Below are positions 18,001-28,781 of a stretch of DNA of 64,000 bases, one piece after another. Below the pieces are notes generated by a model. The model worked only from the letters and a program-made list of their open reading frames with translations, had not been told where the DNA came from and did not search any database. The DNA comes from Eutreptiella sp. 'Long Island Sound 2002' (lineage: Eukaryota; Euglenozoa; Euglenophyceae; Eutreptiales; Eutreptiaceae). The stretch is taken from assembly GCA_964036045.1 (NCBI GenBank), contig OZ038385.1:1116001-1180000 (forward strand). The letters are read 5' to 3'. The position numbers and the translations under genes are program-made. Each line of letters starts with the position of its first letter. Within the stretch, counting starts at the first letter, position 1.

Positions 18001-19933
18001 GTCCCTACAGAGCTGGCACAAGGAGCATGTCGACACCCCCTCAGGACCAGCGGCTAGGAGGGCCCGATGGCACGAGACGTTCGCCAAGTTCGACCTCAGC
18101 GTCGTGTATATCCCGGGGAAGGACAACACTGTGGCAGATTGCCTCAGTCGCTGGGCCTACCCCGCGGGCAAGGCTTGGATGGACATATCCAGCCATGGAG
18201 ACGCCGAGGAGACCGAGGAGGCCAAGCGCATCATCGAGATGGAGAAGGTCATGGAGCAGGAGGGGGTCAAGTGCTTTGTGGTGATGGCAAACCATACAGA
18301 CCTGGCCAAGTTCCGGGGTGCCCGCGTCCAAGCTATTCGAGAGGAAACCCTCGAGCAATGGATGGTGGCCCCTGTAGAGCTAGTCAAGTCGGTGCTCACA
18401 GAGGACTGGTCGGATGACTACGCGGCATCCGAGCACTGGAGCAAGTACTGGAATGCCGTGAGCGCCCCGTCGGACGACGAATGGCCCGAGGGCTTGACCG
18501 AGGATGGCGACAAGTTGTTCCTCAAGGACAAGCTGCTGGTGCCCGAGAACCGAGTGGAGGAGCTCATTGACCATTGGCACAACGCCCAGCTCATGCATCC
18601 TGGCCGGGACAAGATGCAGCAGGACCTGGAGTGGCGTTTCAAGTTCCCTCCGGGGTACTACGCCATCCTGGATAGGTACTGCAGCGGCTGTGCCGTGTGT
18701 CGGGCCACGAAGAGCCCTAACCACTCCACAGCGGGCAACCCGGTGTATACGGCTATACCGGAGGCCCCTATGCGGTCCGTGGCCATGGATGTATTCGCCA
18801 TGCCTGAGGTCACCGTAGACGGAGAGACCTACGACTGTGTCATCCTGGCGGTGGACAGGCACAGCGGGTATATCGTGGCAGTCCCGGGCAAGAAGTCCAA
18901 GAAGAAGGACAAGAAGGACAAGCATGGAGTGGGGCTGCAGGCCAACACCGTCGCTAATGCCATGATCAGGCATTGGCTGACGGTTTTCGATGTCCCAGCT
19001 GTCATCTGCAGCGATCGGGGCAGTCAATTCGTGGGGACGTGGTTCAAGACGATGTGCAAGCACATGGGGATTCGGCATGCCAAGACCGTGGCGTACCACA
19101 GCCGGTCGAATGGCCGTGCTGAAGTGGCCGGGCGGCAGATGTTCGAGAAGTTCCGCCAGCTGCACATTGACGAACCGGGCCGGAACTGGTATAACTCGCT
19201 GTGGAGAGTGCTCCAGGCGTATCACGACCTTCCGGGACCCACTGGACTATCGCCCCATCGCATCCTGTTCCTACGGGATCGAGTGTCACGCACTCTCCCG
19301 TGGATGAACCATGGCAAAGTGGCCCGGGATGCGAATGCCATGATGGCTGAGGCGGACGACACGGCGGCCAAAGTGTGTAAGGCACTTCAGGACGAGCATG
19401 ACAAGAGGGCCAAGTACTTCAAGCAAGGAAAAGTCCAGAAGTATGCTCTTCAAGACACCGTGTGGGTGGAGCGGCACCACAAGGATGTCCTGTCCAGGCA
19501 TCGGCAGGCATCTTGGTATGTGCCGGGGGTAGTCGTGCGGAAGGTCGGGCAGGACGTGTATGCGGTTCGTGTGGGGGATAACAAGGTCCTGGACCGCGAC
19601 CATACCCAGCTTCGTCCCCGAGCACCAGACCCCAGCGGACGTCCCGTCACCTTCGAGTTCACGGCCGGCGATGTGGAGTCGGACGATGAGGGTGAGGACG
19701 ACGATTTCACCGCGGAGAAGATCCTGGCGGACAAGCCGGACCCGGGGACGCCTGGGGGGAGGCTTTATAAAGTCCGATGGAAGGGATTCGCCGCGTCCAG
19801 GGACTCGTGGGAACCTCCGAGCAGTTTCGTGCCGAGGTATACCACGGTCTGGATGGACTACCTAAAGAAAAAGGGTATTTCTTTGGATGTCAAGGACGTA
19901 TTGGTCCATTTGGTTGCTGCTATAGCACCGTAA
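15032..19933 (+). CDS. pol: Element 2 Pol: protease, Dam-like domain, RT, RNase H, integrase, chromodomain
   Basis: Intact 1,633-codon pol of a second chromovirus, colinear with element 1. By residue: protease VDTGAQVSLVRRG at about 75; Dam/DIRS-like segment at about 232-373 (TDVFASRD ... KGILVITG); RT from about 590 with FVDD at 754-757; RNase H LRTDASDYAVGAV at about 917; integrase HHCC at about 1181-1228; core D at about 1252 (MDVFAMPE), D at about 1325 (ICSDRGSQF), E at about 1363 (NGRAEVAGR); chromodomain at about 1559-1603 (YKVRWKGF, SWEP). The start is the first GTG in an open stretch beginning near 14984. A Lys-rich insert (KKSKKKDKKDK) sits between the first two integrase acidic residues, where element 1 has only a short KKG. 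All catalytic residues are present, so the polyprotein may be active. Confidence 0.95.
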   Translation: MGTGHGKKEGATTESPVDGQDQPKIYTIRDHTLEVLMHPDVLELHAVRVVHTPHGDERQLHLKVRVRCGREEKVVDVLVDTGAQVSLVRRGLFKEEFLQPSRRPVRLKVANGEIMGGGTHEATISMEFWEHERLNRPDQAKRSTLSGNFYVADITDWDMIMGYDFMVANAIGALPHRATLVREDDECLTWLSTDYACGSSQWNAEEEDRIVRGLQAVGAKSRGDRGVQLTEYGMAPQVYTRMIQTLGAEVPETDVFASRDATLLRKCRRHWHRGDSAWHRHWGLKEWGPMYWHGSLDNTRRTVEKIIADRAKGILVITGIGSTPCPLEGLKSTLDSITLNEMSFGPEEELFIDAKGVSMPSPGQAWGTKAFLVDGAQAQPTGDEAFIRRVEAVPMKVMFEPKEGTDQPIDGIDVLSHAEIDDVVNYMRMGMHDRVAAKKRRAMVTSPHWWDDKMLVTGKYEKDEFVARVMDHIADQYDGPVGSDPPTWDFPRMGADSDSHQPDAANFRRLSVGRAPHDDEDGISDEEKSESDPEEAYTAVRSVVSIPKQAAEEAQENPKVAELKERLIKAYPRLFSGVANKNPPDRGRFGTAKIKLKPNPKIYRHREYQLQGDRAEAMKKLLAEFIERGWIEPSDSEWASPAFIVPKKEKGEWRLVVDYRGLNEQTEHDSYSLPLIDSILQKQQKKRIFTVLDLKHGYHQMPLHPDSRPCTAMSTPLGPMQWKVVPMGAKNGNAVFQRMMEDLLGPVRDCADPFVDDIIIGSGTENMTEDELIDAHEKDLRRVLSELDKHNMVCKPTKASLFVKEVEFAGHVVGHGQRRPMPGKLASLHHWEKPQTISELRSFMGFCNYYSGYVRMYAELSGPLHKMLQVGKFDGRKGSKKKLAWTPEAEDAFNRLKERLLGQLGLFLVDPDKGFVLRTDASDYAVGAVLEQVRDDGTHVPVAFWSRILAEGQRRTWTAREKETYAIVCALRKWSGHIGLQPMVVCTDHQSLQSWHKEHVDTPSGPAARRARWHETFAKFDLSVVYIPGKDNTVADCLSRWAYPAGKAWMDISSHGDAEETEEAKRIIEMEKVMEQEGVKCFVVMANHTDLAKFRGARVQAIREETLEQWMVAPVELVKSVLTEDWSDDYAASEHWSKYWNAVSAPSDDEWPEGLTEDGDKLFLKDKLLVPENRVEELIDHWHNAQLMHPGRDKMQQDLEWRFKFPPGYYAILDRYCSGCAVCRATKSPNHSTAGNPVYTAIPEAPMRSVAMDVFAMPEVTVDGETYDCVILAVDRHSGYIVAVPGKKSKKKDKKDKHGVGLQANTVANAMIRHWLTVFDVPAVICSDRGSQFVGTWFKTMCKHMGIRHAKTVAYHSRSNGRAEVAGRQMFEKFRQLHIDEPGRNWYNSLWRVLQAYHDLPGPTGLSPHRILFLRDRVSRTLPWMNHGKVARDANAMMAEADDTAAKVCKALQDEHDKRAKYFKQGKVQKYALQDTVWVERHHKDVLSRHRQASWYVPGVVVRKVGQDVYAVRVGDNKVLDRDHTQLRPRAPDPSGRPVTFEFTAGDVESDDEGEDDDFTAEKILADKPDPGTPGGRLYKVRWKGFAASRDSWEPPSSFVPRYTTVWMDYLKKKGISLDVKDVLVHLVAAIAP

Positions 19934-20459
19934 TGGATCCCCCCTTGGCATTTTGTTTGTTTCTGTGATTGGGGAGACAAGTGAGGGCGTTCATCCGGGG
20001 ATTTTTCGGCCTTGATCGGCCATATACCCCCTTCACTCGATCTCCACATATATATTGCATTGTGGTATACTTATTTAGGTCGACCGACGACGTTTTTCTA
20101 TCTTTGATCCCCTTGGTCCATGTTGTAGATCAAGAGGAGACCGGATATGGCGTAGGGCGCTGATTATCAGTGTCCTCAGCCCTCCCTTGGGGCATGGGGG
20201 ACGCCTACGACGTGTGTGGGGCCTCCATGTGTCCTTGGGACATGGAGGGGGGGTTTGGAGCCCATTGGGGTCCTCCCGTCCTCTCTTCATTGATTTCCGA
20301 GCGGATACAACGCTCTGAGAAGGGGGGTGAAGCCGGTTCGGACCCCCGTGGCCATCTTGGGGTCACTTGGGGTGTGTATCTATGTGCCGGCAAGCCGCCA
20401 TTGGCTGATATCATACTCTCCCATCCACCTGAACTAACCCGATTTGATAGTGTGATAGG
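19934..20459. other. Element 2 3' untranslated region and possible LTR start
   Basis: No coding signal. GGCCATATACCCCC at 20018-20031 is shared with the element 1 tail. A purine-rich stretch (AAGAGGAGACCGGATATGG, 20131-20149) precedes TGATTATCAG at about 20161, a candidate 3' LTR start. The boundary cannot be proven because no matching 5' LTR start is in view. Confidence 0.4.
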
Positions 20460-22172
20460 TTTGGCCATTCCGGCTATGAGCGGCCATATTCAGAACCGAG
20501 GCACCGCCAGCGGAGATTTATATAGCAGAATATCAGGAATCAACAGGGTTTTATTATCATAATGTTTCCGTAATTTTTCAGCCTTTCGTTCTGATGGTCA
20601 ATGTATCGGCGACTGTCAGTTGGCTCGCGATTTTGCGTTAACCGATTGGTTAACTGTTATTTCCAGATATTTTGGCGGAAACGTTTCTGAAGGGTCAGAT
20701 TTCATCTGTAAAGGGTTCGTTGCTTCCGCATTTTTCTAAATAAGCACTCGAAACTTTAATCCGAATTTTTCGTGATGTCGAAATCGGATTTTCGACTTCG
20801 ACATCGCCGCACTTGATTTGGACTTCTTCGATTGGTTACACTCCTTTCCCTATGCCCGAATCAGGTTTCCCTTATACTTGCCACCCATTTGACTTGGAGA
20901 TATAAGGGAAACAAAATCGAATCGTGGGATCACTTTGAAGAGCCATATCTACGCGCGAGTGTGAGGAATGAGAATTAGGAAATTTGGGTTGGAACTGCCT
21001 TGGTCTCAACTTAATTTAGGAAGCATCAAACGCCTTTGGTGCGCACACATGCCCGGTGTAGCAAGGGAAAAGGGTCAAGAAGGTATAAAGTGATATATAA
21101 CTCTTGGACCGTGCAACCGAATATTTTAATGCGACTTTCGAGTGTGCCGCATGGGTGTTGGGGTTGCATAGCAACCTTCCTTGGGTTCCTACGTATTTTT
21201 AACGTGAAGTTATGTCAATGGAGGGACATGGCATATCATGGTGGGAGCTACATTTTGAGGGTATTTGTTATATGCATGGTATATGTTTGATATGCTCACG
21301 TCCATGTTATATATCTTCGTGTGGCCGAAGAGATGGGGAGCCATACGTGACAAGGGCTTTGCCCATGTCCCAATTGTGGAATTCAAAGCGCTAGACCAAG
21401 TCTACCGCGTATGTATTGCTCATGGTATGTTTGACAAAGAGATCCATGGGTGCACTCCCATTTTCATGGGGCATGTAGATATTAGTGGCGAAGGTATCTC
21501 CATGCGCCCGATTGGGGATCCAAGTGGGGGAATTGTTCGCAAATGGTTCCAATCATTTGTGTATTGAACCATGAGCGGATATCATGGGTGAGCATAGAGA
21601 TATACTATCATGACAACTTTGTATTTGGTCATATTTTCATGTTTTTGACCTCAATTTTTGCTCATTTTTGCGTTTTGGGTACTCACCTGGTCAGCTAACA
21701 GCAAGAAGCCTATGGAGAGTCGAACCATGGTATGTTGTTCATATGTTGGCATATGCCTTGGAGTTGAACACCACCATATGCCGGATCATGAACTCCATTT
21801 GGCTTGGCGCACGAAGGATTTCAAGAATTGGTCTCAAGATCATGGGCTGACTTGGGCAGTGTGTGGCGCCCATATCCGAAAGGGTTTCGAGGGTAAAATG
21901 GGGATGTACATGGGCATTGGCCTTTGGTCTCTATCCTCCATGAATACTAGACTTCGATTCCATGCATGCTTTGAGCCTTCGGATAAGTAGTAACTTCAAT
22001 TTTGAGCATATTTTTGATATATGGTCAATATGGTGTGAATTGGCAGTTTTTTGGCATGTTATGAGTTCAAACTCATAGGTCATTTCTCCAAGCCCATTCG
22101 ACTCCAAGTCCATCCAAGGTTATGTCAGGGTGGGGCATGGTCCTGAGTGCCACTCTAGGCCATGACACGCCA
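20460..22172 (+). mobile_element. Diverged long-LTR-related sequence
   Basis: Homologous in order to much of the 8636-11581 LTR: the CACCGCCAGCGGAGATTT block, ATCAGGAATCAACAGGGTTTTAT, the conserved palindrome, TTAATTTAGGAAGC, the GGTGGGAGCTACATTTT block and CATTTCTC-AAGCCCAT all recur. Between these blocks the sequence is strongly diverged. It ends ...GACACGCCA directly before the 340-bp repeat. It is either the body of a roughly 2.35-kb 3' LTR of element 2 (with the 340-bp repeat as its end) or an older LTR fragment inside element 2. No coding sequence is seen. Confidence 0.6.
20774..20805. promoter_or_regulatory. Conserved palindrome GATGTCGAA...TTCGACATC, copy 2
   Basis: Identical over 32 bases to 9021-9052 and 63883-63914, despite poor conservation of this LTR relative on either side. 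Confidence 0.5.
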
Positions 22173-22512
22173 CCTTCCCTATTGGGCTAGGATTTAGAGG
22201 CGTGGGAGTGAACACATTTTTGGGGTTTATGTAGTGACTTGTGACATATGGCATTCAGCCATCTCATTTGACCTGGTTCAGGGCAATATGTTGGTGAGTC
22301 AAGGGAAGGTCTTGAGTCCAGGGAATGAGGGGTTTATGGCTGTGAATGTGTATGTTTACCTCTTTCCCCAACTTTGCTTTATTTGTGTTCATATGCCAAT
22401 TTCAGGGCTTTCTTCCTTGGTGCAATTCTTGTACATGCCCGCCACCGTGGGAATACCGGTGTGCTGAACGAAAGCCCGCAGCCTGATTTGGATTGTGAAT
22501 TGGGTTATTGTT
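22173..22512 (+). repeat. 340-bp flanking repeat of element 2, right (uninterrupted) copy
   Basis: Continuous version of the left repeat (8374-8635 plus 11586-11663), with one difference noticed (C for T near 22390). GTAC at 22431-22434 is the single-copy target into which the solo LTR inserted in the left copy. On its right, identity ends at 22512 and the truncated pol of element 3 begins. The flanks read ...TGAAG (left of the left copy) and CGAAG... (right of this copy), a possible imperfect 5-bp duplication. Confidence 0.8.
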
Positions 22513-25500
22513 CGAAGATTATCAAGATGACGTGCTGAGTGGGAAGTTGTGGAAAAACCCCCCAATTCGATGTGAAAATAGGGAAGCAAGGATTGAGATA
22601 ATCGAAGGCTCCAAGGTTCACAAACAACGTCCATTCTATCTCCACGGCACCAAAGCAGATGCCCTACGAAAGATTATTGAGCGCAATCTCTATGAGTTCG
22701 CTTGGTTGGAGGGCTGCATGAGTTCTGAGTGGTGTTCAGCACCATTTACCGTGCCAAGACCCCCACCTGCTGACCAATCCAGCATAGATGCTTGGCGTCT
22801 ATTGGTGGATTACAGAGCCCTGAATGCCGCCACAGTACCAGACGCGCATCCTCTTCCTTTAATTGAGAAGGAGATCGCCGCGAGAGCCAAAGGCAAGCTC
22901 TTTACTGTGTTGGATTTGCGCCATGGCTTTCATCAGATGCCCCTTCGAAAGGAGGATAGGCATTTGACGGCAATGTGCACGCCCTGTGGCACTGTCCAGT
23001 GGACTGTACTGCCGATGGGTCTGAAGAATGCGCCGTCGATGTTCCAGAAGATGATGGAGACTATTTTATTTCAGAAGCACAAGTCTCTGGATTTACAAGA
23101 ATTCTGCAGCATCTACATCGACGACCTTCTGATTGCCACGCCGCTGGGAAACAACTTTGATGAGTGCCTGAAGTTGCACGAAGAACAGGTTCGAAAATTT
23201 CTCGAAGTCCTTCGACAAGAGAAGCTCGTGTGTGGACCCAAGAAGGGCAAAATGTTCCTCCAGAGTGTGGAATTTTGTGGCTCTGTCTTGGAAGATGGGA
23301 CAAGAAGACCAGCCCCAGGAAAAATGGCTGCCCTGCAGCTCTAGGAAAGGCCTAAAACCATCACGCAGCTTCGTGCCTTTTTAGGCTGCTGCAATTACTA
23401 CCACGAGTTCCTTCCTCTCTACGCCAAGTTCTCTGGTCCATTGACAGAGTTACTGAAGGTTGGCAAAATAGAAGGAAAGAAGGGATCTCAAGTCAAGCTC
23501 AAGTGGACGCCAGAATGTGAAGAAGCCTTTACTGGTCTCAAGGAAGCACTGGCAAATGTGGTTACATTAAAGACTCCGTGGTTAGATGGAAGACCTTTTT
23601 ATATTCGTACAGACGCCAGTCGTTACGCCATTGGTGCTACGATCGAACAAGTCGATGACGAAGGTCACCATCATCCTCTGGCTTTCTGGTCTCGCAAGCT
23701 TACAACAAGACAGCGAAATTGGAGTCCAAGGGAACAAGAAGCCTACGCAATCCTTTGTGCCTTACGGCGTTATGAAGGTTGGATCTTGGGCCATCGCGTT
23801 GAGGTACTGACTGACCACAAGTCACTGGAGAGCTGGAGGACAAAACATGTGGATACCCCTGGTGGACCAGCTGGGAGAAGAGGCCGTTGGCATGAAACTC
23901 TCAGCAGATTTGACCTCCATGTGACTTACATTCCGGGTCGCTACAATACAGTGGCGGACGCCCTGAGTCGCTGGGCCTACCCAGCCTCAGAGGCTTACTC
24001 TGAAGTGAGTTTTCATGGGACAGCGACGGATAAAGCTGAAGTGATCGAGTTCGACAAGGAGGAACAAGCACTGATCAAGAAACATTGTCTCCAATGTTCG
24101 ATTAAAAATCGGATGAAGGTGGATTTGGTCAGATGCAAGGAGATTACCAAGGCAGATCAGACTGCAGGAGTTAACTCTGACTCTGAGTCGTCGCTGCCAC
24201 TCCTGAATGTGTTTCCTACGACGAGATCCAAAGCGAAATCCACGCTCCCTCCACAACAAAAGGACAAGGAAACTTCCTTCCTCTATGTGGATTGGACGAA
24301 GATGTACAAGGAGGACAGGTTCTTTGGGTCTGTATACCACAAGTTGAAAGGGGACAAGCCTTACGACTCTGAAGAGACGTCTGATTTCAAAATCCAAGGC
24401 GACAAGTTATTTTGGCAAGGACGGATTTGTGTTCCTGATTGTCTGATTGACCAATATGTCAAACATTGGCATCGGAATGAGACAGCCCACACACATTCTC
24501 GTGTGCTGGAGCAGGAGCTACGCCACAGAGTGTACACACGGGACCTCAAGGGTGCCTGTGAAGGAGTTGCCAAAGGATGCAAGCAATGTCAGGCGACCAT
24601 CCCCAAGAATCAAAAGGCAGAAGGACTACTGAAGGGATTACCAATTCCTGAGAGGTTGTTCGACAAGGTGACGGCGGATGTCTTCGAGTTGGGGCAAATC
24701 CAAGAGGAATGCCTCTACAGGAGGAAGCCTATTGATGGGGTTTTGTTAATTCAAGACCGCCACAGTGGCTACATCCAGGTCCTCCCTTGCAACACGAAGC
24801 ATCTCACCTCTGAAATGGCTGCCAAGTGGACTGCAAGTCAGTGCATGAGTAACTGGGATGTGCCCAGTGAAATTCTGACGGACAGTGGGAAAGAGTTCAT
24901 TGGGACTTGGTGGGAGAACATGTGTGCCCTATTGGGAGTTCATCACCTTCGTGCCCGAGTCTACGACCATCGAGCTCTCCCTGCTGAACGCGCTGGAAGG
25001 ATTCTTATCTCCATTCTGAGAAAATTCCTGGCGACTGAAAAAGACTACAATTGGTTGGAGACAATTTACTGTGTCTTGAGAAGATACCATCGCACCAAGA
25101 ATTTCACTGGATTAAGTCCGAATGAGCTGGTTTTTGGTCGTGAGAAGATGGGTCCAGGACCAGTGATGTATCATCCAAGGCAGTGCTACGACGCCTCACA
25201 ATGGTTTGAAAGGATCAAGGATTTAGAGTCCAAGTGGATCAAAGCCAAAGTGGAAAGTCAAGCAGATTGGTTGAATTTCAAAAATAAGTCAAGAACGCAA
25301 GGAAAACCCTTCGAGAAAGGCCAGCAAGTTTGGCTTCGTAAGTCAGACAAGACCCTGAAGGACGGCAACAAATTGTTACCTTTGTGGGATGGCCCATTCC
25401 AAGTCAAAAGTCAACTAAGTGAGACTACATTCAACATTGAGATTGAGCCAGGCAGGCATCAAGAAGTACATCGAGATCGTTTGAAGGCCGAAGTACCCTG

Positions 25501-25846
25501 CCCCAAAGGAAGGTTCAAGCCTCTCTATTGGACTTCGAAGTACCTGAGCGACAGGAAGATGGTCACAAGCAGTTTTGAGTTGGAGAAGATTCTTGATTAC
25601 AAGAAGAATGCTCGGAACAAGGGGTACTTTCTGTGCAGATGGAAAGGATTCGGTCCAGAGGAAGACAAATGGGAGCCAGCTTCAAGTTTTATCCATGGGT
25701 ATACGGATACTTTCATCAAGTTCCTGAAGAAACACCCTGAGATTGACAAAGAGCTCTCGCTGATCAAGGATTGTGTCACCAAGGAAGACTTACAAGCACA
25801 AGAAGAAGCTCCAATTGTGGCATCATCCATTCATGACAAGATCTGA
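22513..25846 (+). pseudogene. pol: Element 3 Pol, 5'-truncated chromovirus with one nonsense codon
   Basis: Pol remnant starting just before RT; gag and protease are missing. RT is recognisable (LLVDYRALNA, SIYIDDLLIA), followed by RNase H (IRTDASRYAIGAT), integrase finger (H-x3-H near 24470-24490, C-x2-C at KGCKQCQ), integrase core (D in TADVFE, D in LTDSGKEF, E in LPAERAGR) and a C-terminal chromodomain (FLCRWKGFG, KWEP). An in-frame TAG at 23342-23344 splits it into 278 and 801 codons. Elements 1 and 2 have Trp there (HWEKP), so it is a TGG-to-TAG nonsense change. The rest of the frame is open, so decay is recent or light apart from the truncation. Base composition is less GC-rich than elements 1 and 2, and RT has YIDD rather than FVDD, so this is a separate lineage. 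Confidence 0.93.
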
Positions 25847-27180
25847 TCAGGATTGAGACCGCCGAAACTTTCGAAGAGGTTTACGGTCGACATATACCCT
25901 TGGCATGGGGGCAATACAGTCCTGACGCATCGTCTATGTGGTTCGATGAACAGATGATGGGACATTCTGGGGTCATCCTGGTCATTCCATCCATCATTCC
26001 CATCATGGTCATCATGTGAATCATGTGCTTCATCTCAGATGATTCCAATCCGAAGATCCGAAAGGCCATTATCCTCAACCACGACGACACTCTCGTGTTT
26101 TGCTGTCGACTGGACCCCTCTACTCGCCTTGGGAAGGACTCGTTCGAGTTCGTGCTAATTACAGAGATTCTGGCACATGACTGAGTCTGATCCATTTCAT
26201 GTGTTTGACGGATCTGCTCAGAATGCCATTTCCATCAGCTCTTACATTGAGCCGGTCGGTTTGTTTTTCAATCGACCACTGTCAAAGGGCTTATATAGAC
26301 CAAGTGACGACGATGGTGTTCTTACTTGTGTCGACTCGCTGTTCATCTGTGGATTGTGTTGGAATCCCCCTCAGAATCAGCTCAATTTTGGCAAATTCCC
26401 AGTACCAAGCATTGGATGCTTATACATTCTTGGACTGTAACGAGTCAATTACCCCTTCTGGCTCATACTGGACTAAACATGAAGCCCTGGGAACAATACT
26501 GACAGTGTAGTGCACACACTGGGTTTTCTTGGCTATCATTACTTTAAATGATTGGATTTCCATCATGGGATTCATCATCATCATGAGGATTTGACCTGGA
26601 TTGGCTATGAATGAGAACTGGATTTCCGTTCAACACAACACACAGTGTCTATCGACATTGAATTGGACCTATTTTGGCTTGCTGTGAACTTCGCCACCCT
26701 CAATCCGTGGGCGATTCACTGATTTTGGTCCCAATTCAGGCACATTTTGTACCATAATCTGGCATCTGGTCTCATGACTGCAAATGACGCCAGCCAGTTT
26801 AACATATCTTGGACTCCATGAAGGGACACCCTATTTTTTTGACGCTCGACGACATGGCGACGCTCGTTTTCTGTTTTCTGGCAGTGGGATGTCAGATCCT
26901 GATTTCATCATGAATCATGGATCATGAATCATCATGTACATTCTTCACTCAGACTTTCAATTTTCGAATTTTCGAGCTTGAACGAAGCTTTTTCTGTGTG
27001 CCCTGAGGTACCTATGCGTTTCATTCAAGTCGATGGCCATTCCGGAGCACAGATCTCAGCACAATTTTGCTCAATTCAGCTCATTTTCACACATTTTGCC
27101 TTAGATTAGTCGGTTTTTGGTCACTTTTGCCGTTTCGTTCACTTCACTTGACGCAGCCTGACATACTGGCGTATGTTTTC
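25847..27180. other. Element 3 3' untranslated region
   Basis: About 1.33 kb without a credible ORF. It is AT-rich and contains scattered ATCATG/CATCAT runs (about 25960-26020 and 26905-26935). It leads directly into the polypurine tract, so it belongs to element 3. Confidence 0.6.
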
Positions 27181-27190
27181 AGAGGGGGAG
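27181..27190 (+). promoter_or_regulatory. Polypurine tract of element 3
   Basis: AGAGGGGGAG immediately before TGTAACGGCAGC is the classic plus-strand primer arrangement of Ty3 elements, with the LTR starting at the TG of 27191. Confidence 0.75.
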
Positions 27191-27488
27191 TGTAACGGCA
27201 GCAGTGACAGCACTCAATTATACACTGATGTGATCAGAATTTCAATGATTCCCAGATGTACATTAGTGCAGTAAATTTTCCGCTTCATTTCATGTTTTCC
27301 GTGCGCTGCCAGATATCGCCTGTGAGCGCGCGTCGAGTCGCATTTGTCTTTCGTGATTTCCCAATCGGATTTATTTAAATTATTTCGAATGGTTTCACGT
27401 TGTGTCATTATGTGCGATGAATGCGCATTGAGATTCTATGTCTGCTCCATTTTTGTAGACCGGGTTTTCGTACTCTTCATATTCCACC
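27191..27488 (+). mobile_element. Element 3 3' LTR (right end undefined)
   Basis: Starts TGTAACGGCAGCAGTGACAG right after the polypurine tract. No 5' LTR is present for comparison, so the end is not known; it lies before or near the RNase H reading frame that begins at 27489. Confidence 0.5.
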
Positions 27489-28714
27489 ATGGAGTTCACT
27501 GGACTTACAAGTGCTTCGCATATGTCGCTCCCAGAGGCTGGATATGGGTCCGAAGAGGGTTATGTGGGTTCGGAGATATCAGGGGCAGTGTCGGGCGTTA
27601 CGACCCCTGGGGCATCAAGGCTACAGGCTTCGCAGTCACAACAAAGATCAACCACTACGCAGCGGTTACACGGACAGACCGCTGCCCACACTCCACCAAC
27701 CGGCCCGCAAAAAAAGGAAAAACTTTGCACAGGTGGCAGAGTTGACAGCACATCATGAGTCCATCATCCGCAGTCACGTGGAGGATGGATTGTCCATTGT
27801 ATACCCTGACGGGTCATCCGAAAAACATCCGGAAGTGGGGAGATTAGGGGGTTACGGTGTGTATTTTGGAGACCACAGAGATGTGGCGGAATTTTTGCCC
27901 GCGAACGAGCCACAAACCAACATCCGAGGGGAACTCTTAGCAGCACTCAGTGCGCTGCAGGGGCATATCCCAGGAACCAAGTCCCTGATCTGCCCTGACT
28001 GTCACCTTGTGGTAGATGGAGTGCTTGGCCTCGCACAAATGTTGCCGCGGCATAACTGGCGCAATACCTTAGGGGACGTGGCCCATGCGGACCTGTGGGC
28101 GCAGATCCCGGAACTCACTGAGCGCCATGGCACAGAAATCAAGTGGATGCACGTCCCATCACGCATAGGAATGCGGGGTAATGAAAAAGCGGACCAACTG
28201 GCGGACCTGGGCAGGAGAAAATCCCCCCAACCCCTGCCGGATGCCACGAACACCGCAGGCGACGGCACGGCGGCCGGTTGGAGTTCTTAGTCCGGAAGTC
28301 CTTGCCTCGCCACTATGGGATGTGGAAGTCTGCACACCAGCCATGATACGCAAGTGCCGCAGATCTGACACGCCACAACCACAAAGCCAAATCAGGTACA
28401 CGCCAAGGCATGTACAACTACCGCGGCAGTCACAGCCGACGCCCATGTCAGAAGTGCATCACACACCTCGGGTAATTGGACCCAACAGATGCACGTTCCA
28501 GATGCCAGAACCGCCGTCGCCGCTCACCCCCAGTGCCAGGACCAACCTGCTGAGGTCGTTGAACCTGGTGGAGATGGAGGGGGGGGGGGGGGCACCCCCT
28601 GAAAGGGCACTGTCGGACAGTTGGATGACGTACAACTCTGATACAGAGTCGGCAGCAAACACCGACTCCACAATGTCCTGTAGCACAGCGTGCTCCATGT
28701 GTTTCACCCCCTAA
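27489..28714 (+). pseudogene. RNase H-domain protein gene broken by two frameshifts
   Basis: A single protein appears spread over three frames. 27489-about 27710 encodes a Ser/Thr/Gly-rich N-terminus from an ATG in good context (ACCATGG). A run of seven A (27709-27715, within GCAAAAAAAGG) precedes the switch to the next frame, which carries a complete RNase H fold: D in YPDGSS, E in NIRGELLA, D in LVVDGVL, D in NEKADQLAD (about 27810-28230). Near 28250 the frame changes again to a Pro/Ser-rich tail ending at 28714. RNase H cuts RNA in RNA:DNA hybrids. No RT or integrase adjoins it in frame, so it may be a retroelement fragment or a decayed cellular RNase H gene. A G-run (28580-28592) lies in the tail. 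Confidence 0.65.
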
Positions 28715-28781
28715 TGCAAAACGCCACCGCCTCGGTGATGCGTGAGCATGCTTTGTATTTTGAATGGCTGGTATCAGGTAT

